Source of the DNA: Ditylenchus dipsaci
Taxonomy: Eukaryota > Nematoda > Chromadorea > Rhabditida > Anguinidae
Direction: 5' to 3'
Assembly (NCBI GenBank): GCA_004194705.1
Contig: SADC01001339.1
Location: 310,001 to 374,000 of the forward strand
Length of the DNA stretch: 64,000 nucleotides
Shown here: positions 1 to 11,019 of the stretch, piece by piece
Position numbering within the stretch: position 1 is the stretch's first letter
Layout of the letters: the number at the start of each line of letters is the position of its first letter
Notes under the pieces: model-generated
The model's database searches: none
What the model saw: the letters and a program-made list of their open reading frames with translations, nothing else
Told to the model about the DNA's origin: nothing
Program-made: the position numbers and the translations under genes

Positions 1-130
1 CAAATTTTTGATTATCGTGTCGAAACAACATTGTAATTATTGACAACTCATCCGTATTTAGATTCGTATTGTTGTATATTCTTACTTATTAGCACCCATA
101 TATCTTTTCGGATGTATCTTCACTCTATAC

Positions 131-369
131 CAGTGTTTCAAAAATGAGAATACAGAATGAGAATGAGAATTTCTCATAATTGGGTTTTTTCATGAAAAAT
201 GCCAAATCTGATATAGATGATCTATACTTAGAATTAAAAAGTAGATATAGGTCATCCATATCAGATTTGCATTTTTCCATGAAAAAATTGAGTTATGAGC
301 AATTCTCATTCTGACAATTCTCATTCTCATTCTCATTCTGTATTCTCATTCTCATTTTTGAAAACACTG
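131..369. repeat. Hairpin MITE-like in vs. out palindrome, 240 bp
   Basis: The two ends are inverted copies of each other: the left end starts CAGTGTTTCAAAAATGAG and the right end closes with its complement. The arms carry short tandem units of GAGAAT on the left and ATTCTC on the right, and a central stem around the words for 'catgaaaaa' and 'ccaaatctgatat'. There is no ORF. It looks like a non-autonomous foldback or MITE. No target duplication could be recognised with confidence. Confidence 0.7.
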
Positions 370-505
370 CTCTTACTATATGTATATACTATATGTATAT
401 GCTATACTATATGTATATGGCCATTGGTTGGAGCTTCGAACCAGCAACCTTGGTGGTGAGTATATGGACCTCTTCACCAATCAAACACTCGAAATTATAA
501 TAAAA

Positions 506-995
506 AAATAAGGTATGCGCCCAGGTGGATTTGAACCAGCAACCTCTGAATCACCCCTTAGAATCGCTCAGAACCCCATCCAGAGAGACCAAACCAAGTG
601 GTCGTCCACTTGGATCGAAATTTTTTTTCAAGGTTTTCGGGTTCCAAAACAATTTTTGTGCACTAAGTCGACCACGCTGAAGATGGTTTGATAGTGGTAA
701 AATCACGTTTATCGAGAAATTTTTGAGCTATTGCTAACGATTAATTTTTCAAAATCAATCGTTAGCAATAGCTCAAAAATTTCTCGATAAAACGTGATTT
801 TACCACTATCAAACCATCTTCAGCGTGGTCGACTTAGTGCACAAAAATTGTTTTGGAACCCGAAAACCTTGAAAAAAAATTTCGATCCAAGTGGACGACC
901 ACTTGGTCTGGTCTCTCTGGATGGGGTTTGAGCGATTCTAAGGGGTGATGCAGAGGTTGCTGGTTCAAATCCACCTAGTCACGTACCTTATTTTA
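506..995. repeat. Long foldback element with tRNA B-box-like ends
   Basis: Two arms of about 240 bp (506-745 and 755-995) are nearly perfect inverted copies. Each outer arm contains GGATTTGAACCAGCAACC or its complement, which resembles a tRNA T-arm/B box (GGTTCAAATCC), and an inner palindrome CCAAGTGGTCGTCCACTTGG. The same inner words recur at 16.26-16.76 kb and 29.44-30.08 kb, so this is one dispersed family that may have a SINE-like origin. No ORF is present. Confidence 0.75.
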
Positions 996-2255
996 CCATA
1001 ATTTTAGATATAAAAGACAAGCGCTTGACTTTTCAGGTCATTTGGGTGGATATACCCCTACTCTGAAGTTACCTGGATATCAACCTGTCCAGGTGGTAAC
1101 ACCATAAGTTGGGGTTGGGTAGATAAAACTGCTTTTTCGGTCTTGACAAGCCAATTCCTCACACAAATTTTAGTTTGGAAAAATTGATTTTTCATTTAAA
1201 ATTAACCATTTTATTTCAGGACATCCAGTTGGATGGCCAGGTGGTACCACCTGGCGAGGTGGTACCTTAAAGTTGGAGCGTGTGAAATCTCAGCTTTGGA
1301 CTTAAAAAAATCCAATCACTCACACAATTTTAAGTTAGAAAATCGGTTTATTTTTTATTCTTAAGAAATTTTAACTTTCAGGCCATCCAGGCGGATATTC
1401 ATCTGACCAAGAGTAACCCACCGCACGTTTTGGGTTTGCGTGGGTGAAATATTGATTTCGGTCTTAACAAACCTGATTCTCCACACAATTTTAAGTTAGA
1501 AAAACATGTTATTTTTATTTTAAGAAATTTTTATTTCTCATTTATGGGTTGATGTTTAGGGCGGTTTGAGGGTATTCGAGGTGGTTTGCGATGGTTTGGG
1601 ACGGTTTGGAGTGGTTCGGACACAATCTAAAAAATTCTAAAAGAAACTTAAAATCTGCCTTGGTCCCTCCTGTTGTTTGAAAAAAGTTTTATTTTGGGAA
1701 AACGTCTATGCACTAGGGTTGTTGGCGGTCGTTTTTTTTGGTACCCCGCCGGTTATTTCTTAACAACAGAGATATGAACAATATGTCGTCTGAGATACAG
1801 AATGAATGAATCCTCGTTCGAATGAGCTAACAAAAATTTGAATGATGATTCGAATGAATCGTCTTAAGACGAATTTCAGAAGTTCGAATTTCGATTTTCC
1901 GAATTGTCAAAAGTCTGAGTTGTCAAAAGGCTGAGTTGTCAAAAGGCTGAGTTGTCAACAAAATGAATTGTGAAAGGCTCAGTCTGATGTCAGCCAACTT
2001 TTGACACGACCTAATAATACGGTATCTAGTTCAATCAAGCGTCGAATGTATATATTTTTGTTGAATAGAGAGTAGTCTAAAAATGCTAGAGTTGTGGAAC
2101 CGACTGGTTTTTCAGTCCTTTGACCAGTCAAATAACCGGGCATTTGGTCAATTTCACTAGAATTTGGTCATTTTGACTGGTCGAATGACCGTCATTTGAC
2201 CGGTCAGATGACCGAATTATCAAATGATCGGCGATTTCACAACTATAAAAAATAC
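996..2255. other. No gene seen; short repeats
   Basis: I see no coding exon here. Around 1040-1480 the motif CCAGGTGG and its complement recurs at uneven spacing. Around 1905-1985 a unit of about 16 bp (GAGTTGTCAAAAGGCT) is repeated about three times. Around 2100-2235 units of TTTGACCGGTCAAATGACC type make overlapping palindromes. Further exons of the F-box gene to the right would be expected in or beyond this stretch but none could be recognised. Confidence 0.45.
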
Positions 2256-2267
2256 TTATGAACTTAC

Positions 2268-3361
2268 AAAACTTGAGATGTTTCTAAGCTTAACAGTCTT
2301 TAAGTCAGCAAAACGTTCAACCACTCGCTGGAGATCCCAATAGTACATTGGAATGTTGGAAAGGTCTAAATATTCGAGTTGGCCTGCAGGTATGCGACTA
2401 AGTACAATTCTCCAATAATGCTCGAAGAATGTGTAGCTGGCTAATCCACTCAAATCTACTTCTTGCAAATGAGCAGCACATTTTTTAAGTAGACGCACCA
2501 TCTAAATATGTGAATTTAATCTAAATATGTCTCTAGCCATGTTCATCCTGTGAAATGCCCTACCCTTAGATTGCCCACTTTTTTCATCCAAACTTGAGCC
2601 TGCTTGAACTCTTCCAGAAACTTTTGATTTGAATGAGGCAGAATATCTGAAGCTACAAAACGAGTAGTAGTTTTCCAACTATAATGGACCATAATTCGCT
2701 TCCATCTGCCACAAACTGCCTCTACTCGCATCTTTGAGCGGGTGTCTAGCATGTCGAAGATGTAAATCTAAAATGCTACTAATTTTATGTTGGTTAAACA
2801 GTTGTGTTGAGTGGTAAAAACTACGGTTGGCTCGGAATCAATATTTGGATTGGAACCGGAATTTTGCTTTGCTGAAACCGGAACCGGAATTTCACTTTTG
2901 CTGAAACCAAAACCGGAACCGAAAAAAAGATGCGTTTGGTGAAATTTTCACTGCCGCTTTACTTGATTTTTTGTTTATTTTGATATTTAACACGAAAAAT
3001 ATTGTTTAAAGGTTAAAAATACGGGTTCGAAATCAGCCGAGCGAAAGAAAAATTATGATAGAGTTGGGCTCGGAATTGATATTTGACCGGAACCGGAATT
3101 CGAGTTTTGTGAAAACCGGAACCGGAATCCGAGAAGGGACGGAATTCCGGTAAACCGCAACCGCAATTCAGGCCAAGTCTAGTTAAAACGTGCAATGATC
3201 TCCGCCGGCAATTCATTAATCCCAGACTCTTGGTCTTCATCATCATTAGTGGGCAAATGAGAAGCGACACCAATGATGGGTGTAGATTGTTGTTTTTGTT
3301 GAACTGCTCTTATTTCTTGCATTGAGATAGAAGATGACATTTTTGAGCTTGCAGCAAACAT
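2268..3361 (-). CDS. F-box/LRR-type protein, 5' part of gene (three exons)
   Basis: Likely a substrate adaptor of an SCF (Skp1-cullin-F-box) ubiquitin ligase. Exon 1 (about 3361-3185) starts with ATG and ends in INELPAEIIAR; exon 2 (2767-2564) continues IFDMLDTRSKMRVEAVCGRW. Together these form the classic F-box pattern LPxEIIxxIF...LD...R...VCxRW. Exon 3 (2501-2268) reads as leucine-rich-repeat sequence, with two turns of the type LQEVDLSGL and LEYLDLSNI. Exon 2 to exon 3 joins in phase 0 across a 62-nt intron, and exon 3 ends in a good GTAAGT donor. The exon 1 to 2 junction is not clean: the only donor (C/GTTTTAA) leaves one base while exon 2 opens in phase 0, so a base may be missing or the true donor differs. 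Intron 1 holds a dispersed repeat. The 3' end is not found in the window. F-box identity is fairly secure; the exact orthologue is unknown. Confidence 0.6.
2820..3180. repeat. Dispersed repeat inside F-box intron 1
   Basis: This stretch, rich in GGAACCGGAAT/AAACCGGAACC words, shares extended similarity with 19638-19895, including the segment that reads 'aaaatcagccgagc' followed by 'aaaattatgatagagttgggctcg'. The two copies have the same orientation on the plus strand. It has no convincing ORF. Class unknown. Confidence 0.6.
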
Positions 3362-3984
3362 AGTTAATAAATTCTAACACAGAAAAATTGAAATCAAAAA
3401 TAGTCGACAATAGTTGTAAATAAAGTTTTTAAAACGTTTTTTTACTATCAGCTAATGATATAAGATACTGGTGACCAGATTAAGATTTTTGAAAAGCACA
3501 ATAGCTGTTTGTTCTTCTTTTCAAACCATTTGTTCAAAGACACCTTTTCAAAGCTTTTTTAATTTTTTGGCTCAAATTGAATTCCGCCCTCAAAAGTCTG
3601 GATTTCACCAGCAAATTCAAATTTGTATCAAAATACTGAATTTCACCAGCAAATTTCTGAATTTTACCGAAAGCGACTACCGAATCAGCGGTTTCGGCTG
3701 TTTTTGTAGACTTAGCCACCTTTTTATGGTGCTTAATGTACCTGGGTCTCTAGCTGATCTATACACTTTCTATGACTTTTTTTTGTTGTTTTCCAGGTAA
3801 TGATCGTAGACTTATGTGAGAACATTGCAGGCAAGGGTCAAAATCTTTGTCAAGGAGTCCAAAAATAGCAAGGCATGATCATTGGTTGGTTTAAGTTTAA
3901 TTCACCTATCTTAACTTGGAACTGTTACTTGAAGAGGCTTCGATTTCTGATTCTCAGGTTTGCTGGTCAGGTATGTTAAAGATT

Positions 3985-4475
3985 TTGGCACACCTTCGGA
4001 ATACTCCCAGCAGTCAACTTCGGAATACCCCCAGCAGTCAACTTTGGTATACCCCCAGCACTTTATTCGGAACACACCCTCATGTTACCCCACAATTGAA
4101 AGCTGAGGATGTTAGCTACACAATGGTGTAAAATTTCTTGGTTTAGTTCACACAAATGTAAATTTTTTCGATTAAAATAGAACTGAATATTTTTTGAGCA
4201 TTCGATTTTCATTCGAAAAAATTCAATTTTATTTTAATCGAAAAATATAAATTTGTGTGAACTAAACCAAGAAATTTTTACACCATTGTGTAGCTAACAT
4301 CCTCAGCTTTCAATTGTGGGGTAACATGAGGGGTGTGTTCCGAAAAAAGTGCTGGGGTATACCAAAGTTGACTGCTGGGGGTATTCCGAAGTTGACTGCT
4401 GGGGGTATTCCGAAGTTGACTTCTGGGGGTATTCGAAGTTGACTGCTGGGGGTATTCCGAAGTTTAGCCAAGATT
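3985..4475. repeat. Foldback element with 23-bp tandem units in both arms
   Basis: The left arm holds about three copies of a GGAATACCCCCAGCAGTCAA unit and the right arm about five inverted copies. The inner stem around 4090-4310 is a near-perfect palindrome. The sequence AAGATTTT is found directly outside both ends (left before GGCACACC, right after AGCC), consistent with an 8-bp target duplication. Small ORFs across it are repeat translations and not genes. Confidence 0.7.
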
Positions 4476-4937
4476 TTATCCATTTTGCGTCGCGAATGCA
4501 CACAGCTTGACAAAGTAATTACACACATAACGTCAGGTCACATTTTTTTGTTAGTTTGGCTACTGTTGACCTTGTCAAGCTGTGTGTGTTCGAGATGTTA
4601 CTCTCTATGTGCTTCGTGCCCCAACCTTAAGACAGTATGGCTAGGCCCGTGTAACATAACTGTCGGGGCACGTCAACTTCTATAATAGAGCTGCCTAGCG
4701 AGAGTTGTCTGTTTCATATTCACTTACTCATTTCAGGTCTTCTGTGCCAAGGTACTCACATGAAAGATGAAAATGAATCGCGAGAATGACAAGTTCAAGG
4801 TTAGGTTTTCCCCAAATTAAATATCGGTCTTCTTGATGAGGTTCTAAACACTCTTAGCCTTTGATGTGGATGAGTCCATGGGTCTAAACAGGAATAAGAT
4901 AACTCATTTTCAGGCCTTCCTATTTTTCATGGCTAGC

Positions 4938-5320
4938 GGACATTTTTCAAAAACGACACTTTTCAAATGTAGTTTTTTTCAAAACGACATTTTCCAAACG
5001 ATATTTTCCAGACGACCCCGCAGTGCTTGTCTCGACCAGACCAATGCTCTGGTTTAGCCGACCCTATATAAACAAAAACGTGAATCAATCCACCAGAAGC
5101 TATCAATTTGGCTATCTTAGACCCTTGGAAATATTTCGTTTTGGAAAAACGTCGTTTAAAAAAGTGTCGTTTTGGAAAAGTGCACTTTTGGAAAAGTGTC
5201 GTTTTGGAAAAGTGTCGTTTTGAAAATGTCGTTTTAAAAATGTCGGTTGGGAAAATGTCGTTTTGAAAATTGTCGTTTGAAAAAATGTCGTTGTTGAAAA
5301 AGTCGTTTTTGAAAATGTCC
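4938..5320. repeat. Foldback element with GTCGTTTTGAAAAT-type tandem arms
   Basis: The left arm begins GGACATTTTTCAAAAACGAC and the right arm ends with the inverted form. The right arm consists of about eight degenerate 15-18 bp units (GTCGTTTTGGAAAAGT). The interior is about 90 bp of unrelated sequence. No clean target duplication was found. It is nested in the larger foldback at 3560-5765. Confidence 0.65.
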
Positions 5321-6115
5321 CCTAGCCTTTTTCATCATACCTTGCTATTTCGGACTCCTTGACGAAGATTTTGACCCTTGCCTGCAATGTTCTCACATAA
5401 GTCTACGATCATTACCTGGAAAACAACAAAAAAAAAGTCATAGAAAGTGTATAGATCAGCTAGAGACCCAGGTAAATTAAGCACCATAAAAAGTGGCTAA
5501 GTCTACAAAAACAGCCGAAACCGCTGATTCGGTAGTCGCTTTCATGCCTCTTCGACCTCCAATTGTATATAGAAGAAGAAAAACATAACTCCATACACAA
5601 GAATGAGCAAACAAACAATTTGCTGGTGAAAAAAAATAATTTACTGGTGAAATTCAGAAATTCGTGGGTGAATTTCAGTATCTTGATAAAAATTCGAATT
5701 TGCTGGTGAAAAAAATAATAATTTGCTGGTGAAATTCAGACTTTTAAGGGCGCATTTCAGTTACAGCCTTTTTTTTTTGCAAAGACGGCTTTTTGCAATA
5801 AAAGAAAGAACAAAGAAAAAAAAGCCCGGAGAATGTGCTAAATTTTGGTAGCTAGGGAAAAGTTGAGCTATGATTTTCAAACTTCCGTGGACTGAAACGG
5901 GCTCAGAAAGCAGGTAAGGCCTATGTTGAATAGTTTTTAAAATTACGCCAGTTCTAAAAGCAAGACAAATTTTAAACCTGTTTCTTCTTACCTCTAACCC
6001 AAGACTGGTTACCCGCTTCCTATTTGGTATTTCCTATTTATTTCCTATTATAATAATTTTCCGTCATCGAAATCGGCCCATAACTCTGTGATTTTAGACA
6101 TCATATATAATATAC

Positions 6116-6290
6116 TAGAGTTGTAGAAATTCCCGGACATATAGAAAACCGGGAATATTTCCGGGTTTTTTTCCGGGAATATTCCGGAACATTGGGAATA
6201 TTTCCGGGAATATTCTCAATAGGAATAAAAACCAGGAAACCCGGGAATATTCCCAATGTTCCCGGGAATATCCCCGTTGTACAACCCTAT
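6116..6290. mobile_element. hAT-like MITE (TAGAGTTGTAG family, copy 1)
   Basis: Starts TAGAGTTGTAGAAATTCCCGG and ends with the inverted CAACCCTA. The interior is a stack of GGGAATATTCCC palindromes. It is flanked on both sides by the 8-bp direct repeat TAATATAC, the duplication length made by hAT transposases. A second copy lies at 22971-23150. Confidence 0.75.
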
Positions 6291-6339
6291 AATATACAGA
6301 TCGATTGAAAGTCAAGAGTACACGTCAAATACAAGTCCA

Positions 6340-7190
6340 AAATGGTAACTATCAACTGGCAACCAACTCAATTGGCAACTATCAACTGGCAACCGATTCA
6401 ACTGGCAACTATTAACTGGCAACCAATTCAACTGGCATTTATCAACTGGCAACCTTTTTCAATTTTATTGAACATAAAGAAAAAAATATTTCAAATTTTC
6501 GGGTCCCACAAAAATCTCGACTGACAATAAATTCACCTGACAATAAAAAATTTAATTGAAAAGGGTCACAAATAGGGTTGTCGATTCGATTAATCGCACT
6601 CATTAATCGAGAAATTTCGATTATCGATTGGGTTAATCGAAAATTTCGATTATCGATTTGATTAATCGAAAATTTCGATGCATCGACAACCCTAGTCACA
6701 AATAAAGCAGCGGACATGAAAGTGCAACAGAAAGTTAAAAAAATCTATGAAAACAGCAGGGTTAATTAATGCAAATTTGGCGTTGGTATATAACCCCCAA
6801 CACCCCCCCCCCCCCCGCCAAAACCTGACCTTATGAAAAATTAGCTGTAACTACCATTTCAAGTAACAACTTTAGGCTTAGCCCTTAGGCTTGGGGTAGG
6901 CCAGCGTACGGAAGTTGTGACTAATAAAGAGTTTGCGCACATTTTCCGGGTCTGGGACATATACTTGGGTGCTCTTTTTTGTTAACATTGAAAATATTCT
7001 GTTTTGTTTGTTGTTAGAAAAATAAATTTTATCATGTTATGTTCCTTTGGCCGTTTTATGTGCATTTAGTTAAAATTGGTTGCCAGTTAATAGTTGCCAG
7101 TTGAATTAGTTGCCAGTTGATAGTTGCCAGTTGAATTAGTTGCCAGTTGATAGTTGCCAGTTGAATTCGTTGCCAGTTGATGGTCGTTCG
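6340..7190. mobile_element. FB-like element with 31-bp tandem-repeat arms
   Basis: The left arm (6340-6460) is a run of TCAACTGGCAACCAATTCAA-type units and the right arm (7070-7190) the same unit inverted. GTCCAAAA lies just outside both ends and could be an 8- or 9-bp target duplication. The interior contains a complete hAT-like MITE (6573-6694) and a partial copy of the 'TAGTAGCGAATACCCC' family (about 6780-6990). No transposase ORF. Confidence 0.65.
6573..6694. mobile_element. hAT-like MITE, 122 bp, inserted in a foldback
   Basis: Termini TAGGGTTGTCGAT and ATCGACAACCCTA are inverted. The 8-bp direct repeat GTCACAAA borders both ends exactly. The interior is made of ATTAATCGA/TCGATTAAT words. 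Non-coding. Confidence 0.8.
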
Positions 7191-7244
7191 TCCAAAAATT
7201 ACATGAAACTTCTTTTGCATCTAAAACATTCAAATTTGCATTTT

Positions 7245-7460
7245 TCGATACAGTCGACACTCGTTACAACGTAACTCGATATAACGTAAAACTCGATAAA
7301 ACACGTAAAACGTAAAGCACGTAACTGTGAAAACGATTTGGTTGGTCTGATTGAAATAAGGCCAAAATGACGCTCTATATAACGTAACTCGATATGACGT
7401 AAAACTCGATATAACGTAACTTTTCGACCGTCCTGCCCGTAAATCACCTCTCGATATAGC
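7245..7460. repeat. ACTCGATATAACGTA repeat element
   Basis: Several direct and inverted copies of CTCGATATAACGTAA over about 200 bp, opening with CAGTCGACACTCG. It resembles the terminal words of the short elements at 32147-32236, 46634-46790 and 52985-53140 (CAGTCRAACCTCGATA). Non-coding. Confidence 0.5.
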
Positions 7461-7539
7461 GTAAAACAGAGATTTTTGTCAAAAATTGGCCAAATTTGTC
7501 AAATTATTACGAAAATGACCACGAAATTCATATAAATTT

Positions 7540-7650
7540 GGGATCAGGACAAAACACCCCCGGCCGAAACACACCCGCCGAAACACCCCGCCGAAACACT
7601 TCCTCCAAAATACCTCCGGCCAAAACACCCCCGCCGAAACACCTGCCTTT
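7540..7650. repeat. Tandem CCGAAACACCCCCG minisatellite
   Basis: About seven degenerate copies of a 12-16 bp unit containing CCGAAACAC. The short ORF over it is low-complexity and has no family resemblance. Confidence 0.55.
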
Positions 7651-7894
7651 TAAATATTTTTACCATGAATGTAATTAACGGCTTTCTTCCAAAAAATATG
7701 CTGAACCATTCTAAAAGAATCAGAATGCTGTAAAAACTGATGAAACATATGTTATTTGGTTAGTAAAGAACTGTTTCCAAGAAAAGTCTTCAAGCGAAAA
7801 TTGACTTTTTCTCCAGTAGACAAAGGTAAATCATTATAAAAAGGTACCCTTATACTTCAAAAAGATGGAATTGGAACATAGTTTTGTCAACTGG

Positions 7895-8150
7895 GGCCTA
7901 CCGCATGAATAAACTCTGGTACATGTATTGTTTTTATGCATCCAAAGTCACTTTCGAGTGATTTGTGTCTAAGGTATGTGGGTGTGCGCATCTCAACTCC
8001 AATCACCCAAGCCCCTGCGCCCCGAAGAGGGCGCAGGGGGCTTGCGAGTAAGAGATGCGCGCACTCACTTACCTTAGACATGATTCCGAGATGTACTCTT
8101 GATCATAAATTGCATAAAAGGTCTCTTTTTGCAAAGTCCCATGTTGAAAA
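7895..8150 (+). repeat. Dispersed 240-bp repeat 'CTACCGCATRAATAAACTC', copy 1
   Basis: Starts CTACCGCATGAATAAACTC, has a strong internal hairpin (CCCCTGCGCC... with its complement around 8005-8045), and ends near 'cttgatcataaattgcat'. Copies in the same orientation are at 51628-51868 and 61226-61470. No ORF of note and no obvious terminal inverted repeat, so a SINE-like or structured-RNA origin is possible. Confidence 0.7.
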
Positions 8151-8576
8151 CATGGTATACATTCGACTTATAATATAAGCACACATAGGATCACTTCATT
8201 CTGGTGCTTATTTATCATAAATTTACTGTAATAGCATATGTAATGGCACTGTAACAGCATAAATAAACGGGGTGGTCCCTTTCAGAGTTAGGGCCATTTT
8301 TGATTTACAATTTCAACATTTTTGAAAGGTTGAATTATAATGAACCCGGGTGCGTTAATAGAGAAATACGGTATTTGTGATAGAAACAGTTATTGACAAA
8401 ATGAATTTTTTGATAGAATAAGTTTGAGTGGTTGTGGGTATATATCTTCCCAGCATTTTTTTTGAGTCGTGCCATTTTTCACTAGTTTTGCATCAAATCT
8501 AACTATCTAACGAGATTATCAGCGCTGAGTTTCACACATACTGGAGCATATTTATAGGCTAAATAACCGAAAATCG

Positions 8577-8811
8577 GCGCTAGTAGCGAATACCCCCACT
8601 CCCAAGAATCCGACCTTTTAAAAATTGCCGTAACTGCCCTTTGAAACAACAAGTTTAGGCTTAGCCCTTAGGCTTGGGGTAGGCCAGCGTACGGAAGTTG
8701 TGACTAATAACTGTGTTACGCACTTTTCTGGTCTGGGACATAAATTTGGGTACTTTTTAGTTAAGTAAAAAAGGTGAAAATCGTTGGGGGGGGGTATTCG
8801 CTACTAAGGTC
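8577..8811. mobile_element. MITE with C/G-run ends (TAGTAGCGAATACCCC), copy 1
   Basis: Left end TAGTAGCGAATACCCCC and right end the inverted GGGGGTATTCGCTACTA. The core carries 'aggcttagcccttaggcttgg' and 'gccagcgtacggaagttgtg', also found at 6860-6960 and 49060-49120. About 235 bp, non-coding. Confidence 0.75.
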
Positions 8812-8982
8812 CGAGAATCCATGCGCTTTGGGTTTTCTTTGACTGGTCTGATGTAATTTTCTGACTTTCATCTAGAAAAATACACGTTTTCATATATGAA
8901 AATGTGGCTAAGATCTTACGCTATCATTTAAGCTATGAAAATGAGAAAAAAGTATTATTTAGTTAAAGCTATAATTTAAAAA

Positions 8983-9414
8983 TAGGGTTGTTACACAGTT
9001 AACTCGATTTTTCTAAAATTTTGACCTTATTTCTTGTTTTTATGCCACTTTTTTCTAAAATTTTGAGCACGTTACCCCACGTTCGAAAGCCTAGAATGTT
9101 GGCTATCCAATGGTATAAAAATTCTTGGTTTGGTTCACGAAAATGCAAATATTTTATCGCAAACACTTTCGAATTATTTCGAATTATTTTCGAACTTTTA
9201 ATTCGAAATAGTTCGAAATAATTCGAAAGTGTTTGCGATAAAATATTGCATTTTCGTGAACCAAACCAAGAAATTTTTATACCATTGGATAGCCAACATT
9301 CTAGGCTTTCGAACTTGGGGTAACGGGCTCAAAGTTTTAGAAAAAAAGTAGCATAAAAACAAGAAATGAGGTCAAAATTTTAGAAAAAATCGAGTTAACT
9401 GTGTAACAACCCTA
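8983..9414. mobile_element. hAT-like long-hairpin MITE, 432 bp
   Basis: Left end TAGGGTTGTTACACAGTTAA and right end its perfect inverse; the whole element is a palindrome with its centre near 9200. The flanks TTTAAAAA and TTTAAAAC match at 7 of 8 positions, fitting an old 8-bp target duplication. Confidence 0.75.
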
Positions 9415-9689
9415 TTTAAAACATCCAACGATGTCGAATTCCACGCCATCCTACACAGGGCTGTCATTTGCGTAAAATCCCAAAATTAAGGCATTTGCTG
9501 ACATTAAAGCAGTGCTAAAAACAGTTGCAATCGATTGCTCGATGGTTTTTGCCCCTAGAAGTCAAAGAACTCAATAAAAAATAGAGTAAAAAAGTATTAT
9601 TTAGTTAGAGCTAGAATTTGAAGCATGCACCCAAGAGGATTTGAACCTTTGACCCTAGGCTATGCGTATACAGAGTTTCCTTCCCTCTT

Positions 9690-10140
9690 AAAGTAAAGGG
9701 GAAACTTGCCAAAAACAAAATTTGCCAAATACGATAATTGTAGAAACAAAATTTGCCAGAAAAAAATTGCTCAATACAAAATTCGCCAAAACGCATTTAA
9801 CGCTAATTATTTTCTTTTGATCAAAGAGATGAATTTTTTTAGCACTTTTTTAGAAGTGATAACACCATCAGGTAGCCCCAAGATTCTAGTTTCTAATGCG
9901 ATGTCATTTGCTGAAACATGTTCGCAAAATGTGGCACAAAAAAGTAAAAATATAAAACGAATTAGGAAATAAACGTTATTTTCCAATTTCTTTCATACTT
10001 TTACTTTTTTGTGCCACATTTTGCGAACATGTTTCAGCAAATGACATCTCATAAGAAACTAGAATCTTGGGCTACCTGATGGTGTTATCACTTCTGAAAA
10101 AGTTCCAAAAAATTCATATCTTTGATCAAAAGAAAAAAGT
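9690..10140. repeat. Palindrome and ATTTGCCAAA repeats
   Basis: 9813-10140 is a long palindrome (left arm begins TTTCTTTTGATCAAAGAGAT, right arm ends with its inverse). To its left, 9700-9795 contains several AAATTTGCCAAA units like those at 12.60-12.83 kb. The short ORFs here are side effects of the repeats. Confidence 0.6.
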
Positions 10141-10230
10141 TGGCGCGGAATTAATAGGCCACAGGTTTGACTACCACTGGCTTTAAACCATATTCTTGTC
10201 TCCTTTTATTTACAAGTTTAGTGTCAAAAT

Positions 10231-10583
10231 TAGGGTTGGCCAATGGGCATATGCCCGGACATTAAAAAAAAGAAGAAAAAGAGTTACACAGAAAAGAAAT
10301 ACACCCGAAGGGACTCCCTGAAAATATAATTTCGCCTCAAAATGTCCCCCGGACATATGCCCGGGCATATGCCGGCATCTACTCATACGACAACTTTGGT
10401 CAAAATACATCCTTCGCGGTGTATTTTTTCTGCATTTTTCCGGGCATACGTCCGGAGGATATTTTGAGGCTGAATTATATTTTCATGGGTCCCTTCGGGT
10501 GTATTTCTTTACTGTGTAGCTCTTTTTCTTCTTTTTTTTTGTGTCCGGGCATATGCCCGGCATATGCTCATTGGCCAACCCTA
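10231..10583. mobile_element. hAT-like MITE (TAGGGTTGGCCAATG), 353 bp
   Basis: Ends TAGGGTTGGCCAATGGGC and its inverse. Both flanks are the identical 8-bp GTCAAAAT. The interior is a palindrome with GGGCATATGCCC cores and a loose central loop. Non-coding. Confidence 0.8.
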
Positions 10584-10674
10584 GTCAAAATGATCCTCAC
10601 ACTCTTGGCTATCCAATAAGACCATCAGCACAGGCTTTACACCTACCGGAACTTGTAACCAGGCTAAAATTAGA

Positions 10675-11015
10675 GAATCGGGCGCTGCGATACATCGCAG
10701 CGCAACAGCGTGCGCAAAGTTTTGAAACAGCGCATATCGCAGCGCAAATTTCAAGAATATCGCAGTCAATTTTTCGGAAAATTTTGCCCGTTTTTCATTG
10801 CTATTTCTGTCATTTTTTGAAGAGAATTGGGCGCTGCTATACATCGCAGCGCAACATCGCAGCGCAACATCGCAGCGCACGCAGCGAACGCAGCAAATTT
10901 GGGCCAAAAACATCGCAGCGCAACAGCATACGCGAATTTTGAAAACAGCGCATATCGCAGCGCAACCACGGATGGCCGAAAAACATCGCAGCGCAACATC
11001 GCAAAAAGCAAAACC
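10675..11015. repeat. ATCGCAGCGCAAC minisatellite
   Basis: More than twelve copies of a 13-14 bp unit (ACATCGCAGCGCA) separated by unique spacers. The overlapping ORFs (both strands) translate only this repeat and are not genes. Confidence 0.65.
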
Positions 11016-11019
11016 GATA

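Larger units (their letters stand above)
3560..5765. repeat. Outer foldback element, about 2.2 kb, with two nested foldbacks
   Basis: The left arm (about 3560-3885) and right arm (about 5335-5765) are inverted copies: both contain the words for ATGATCGTAGACTTATGTG, AACATTGCAGGCAAGGGTC and TCTAGCTGATCTATACAC or their complements. The outer ends carry repeated TTTCACCAGCAAATT units (complement AATTTGCTGGTGAAATT), giving a foldback whose tips are tandem repeats. Two other inverted-repeat elements (3985-4475 and 4938-5320) sit in the interior. No transposase ORF is visible. Confidence 0.65.
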
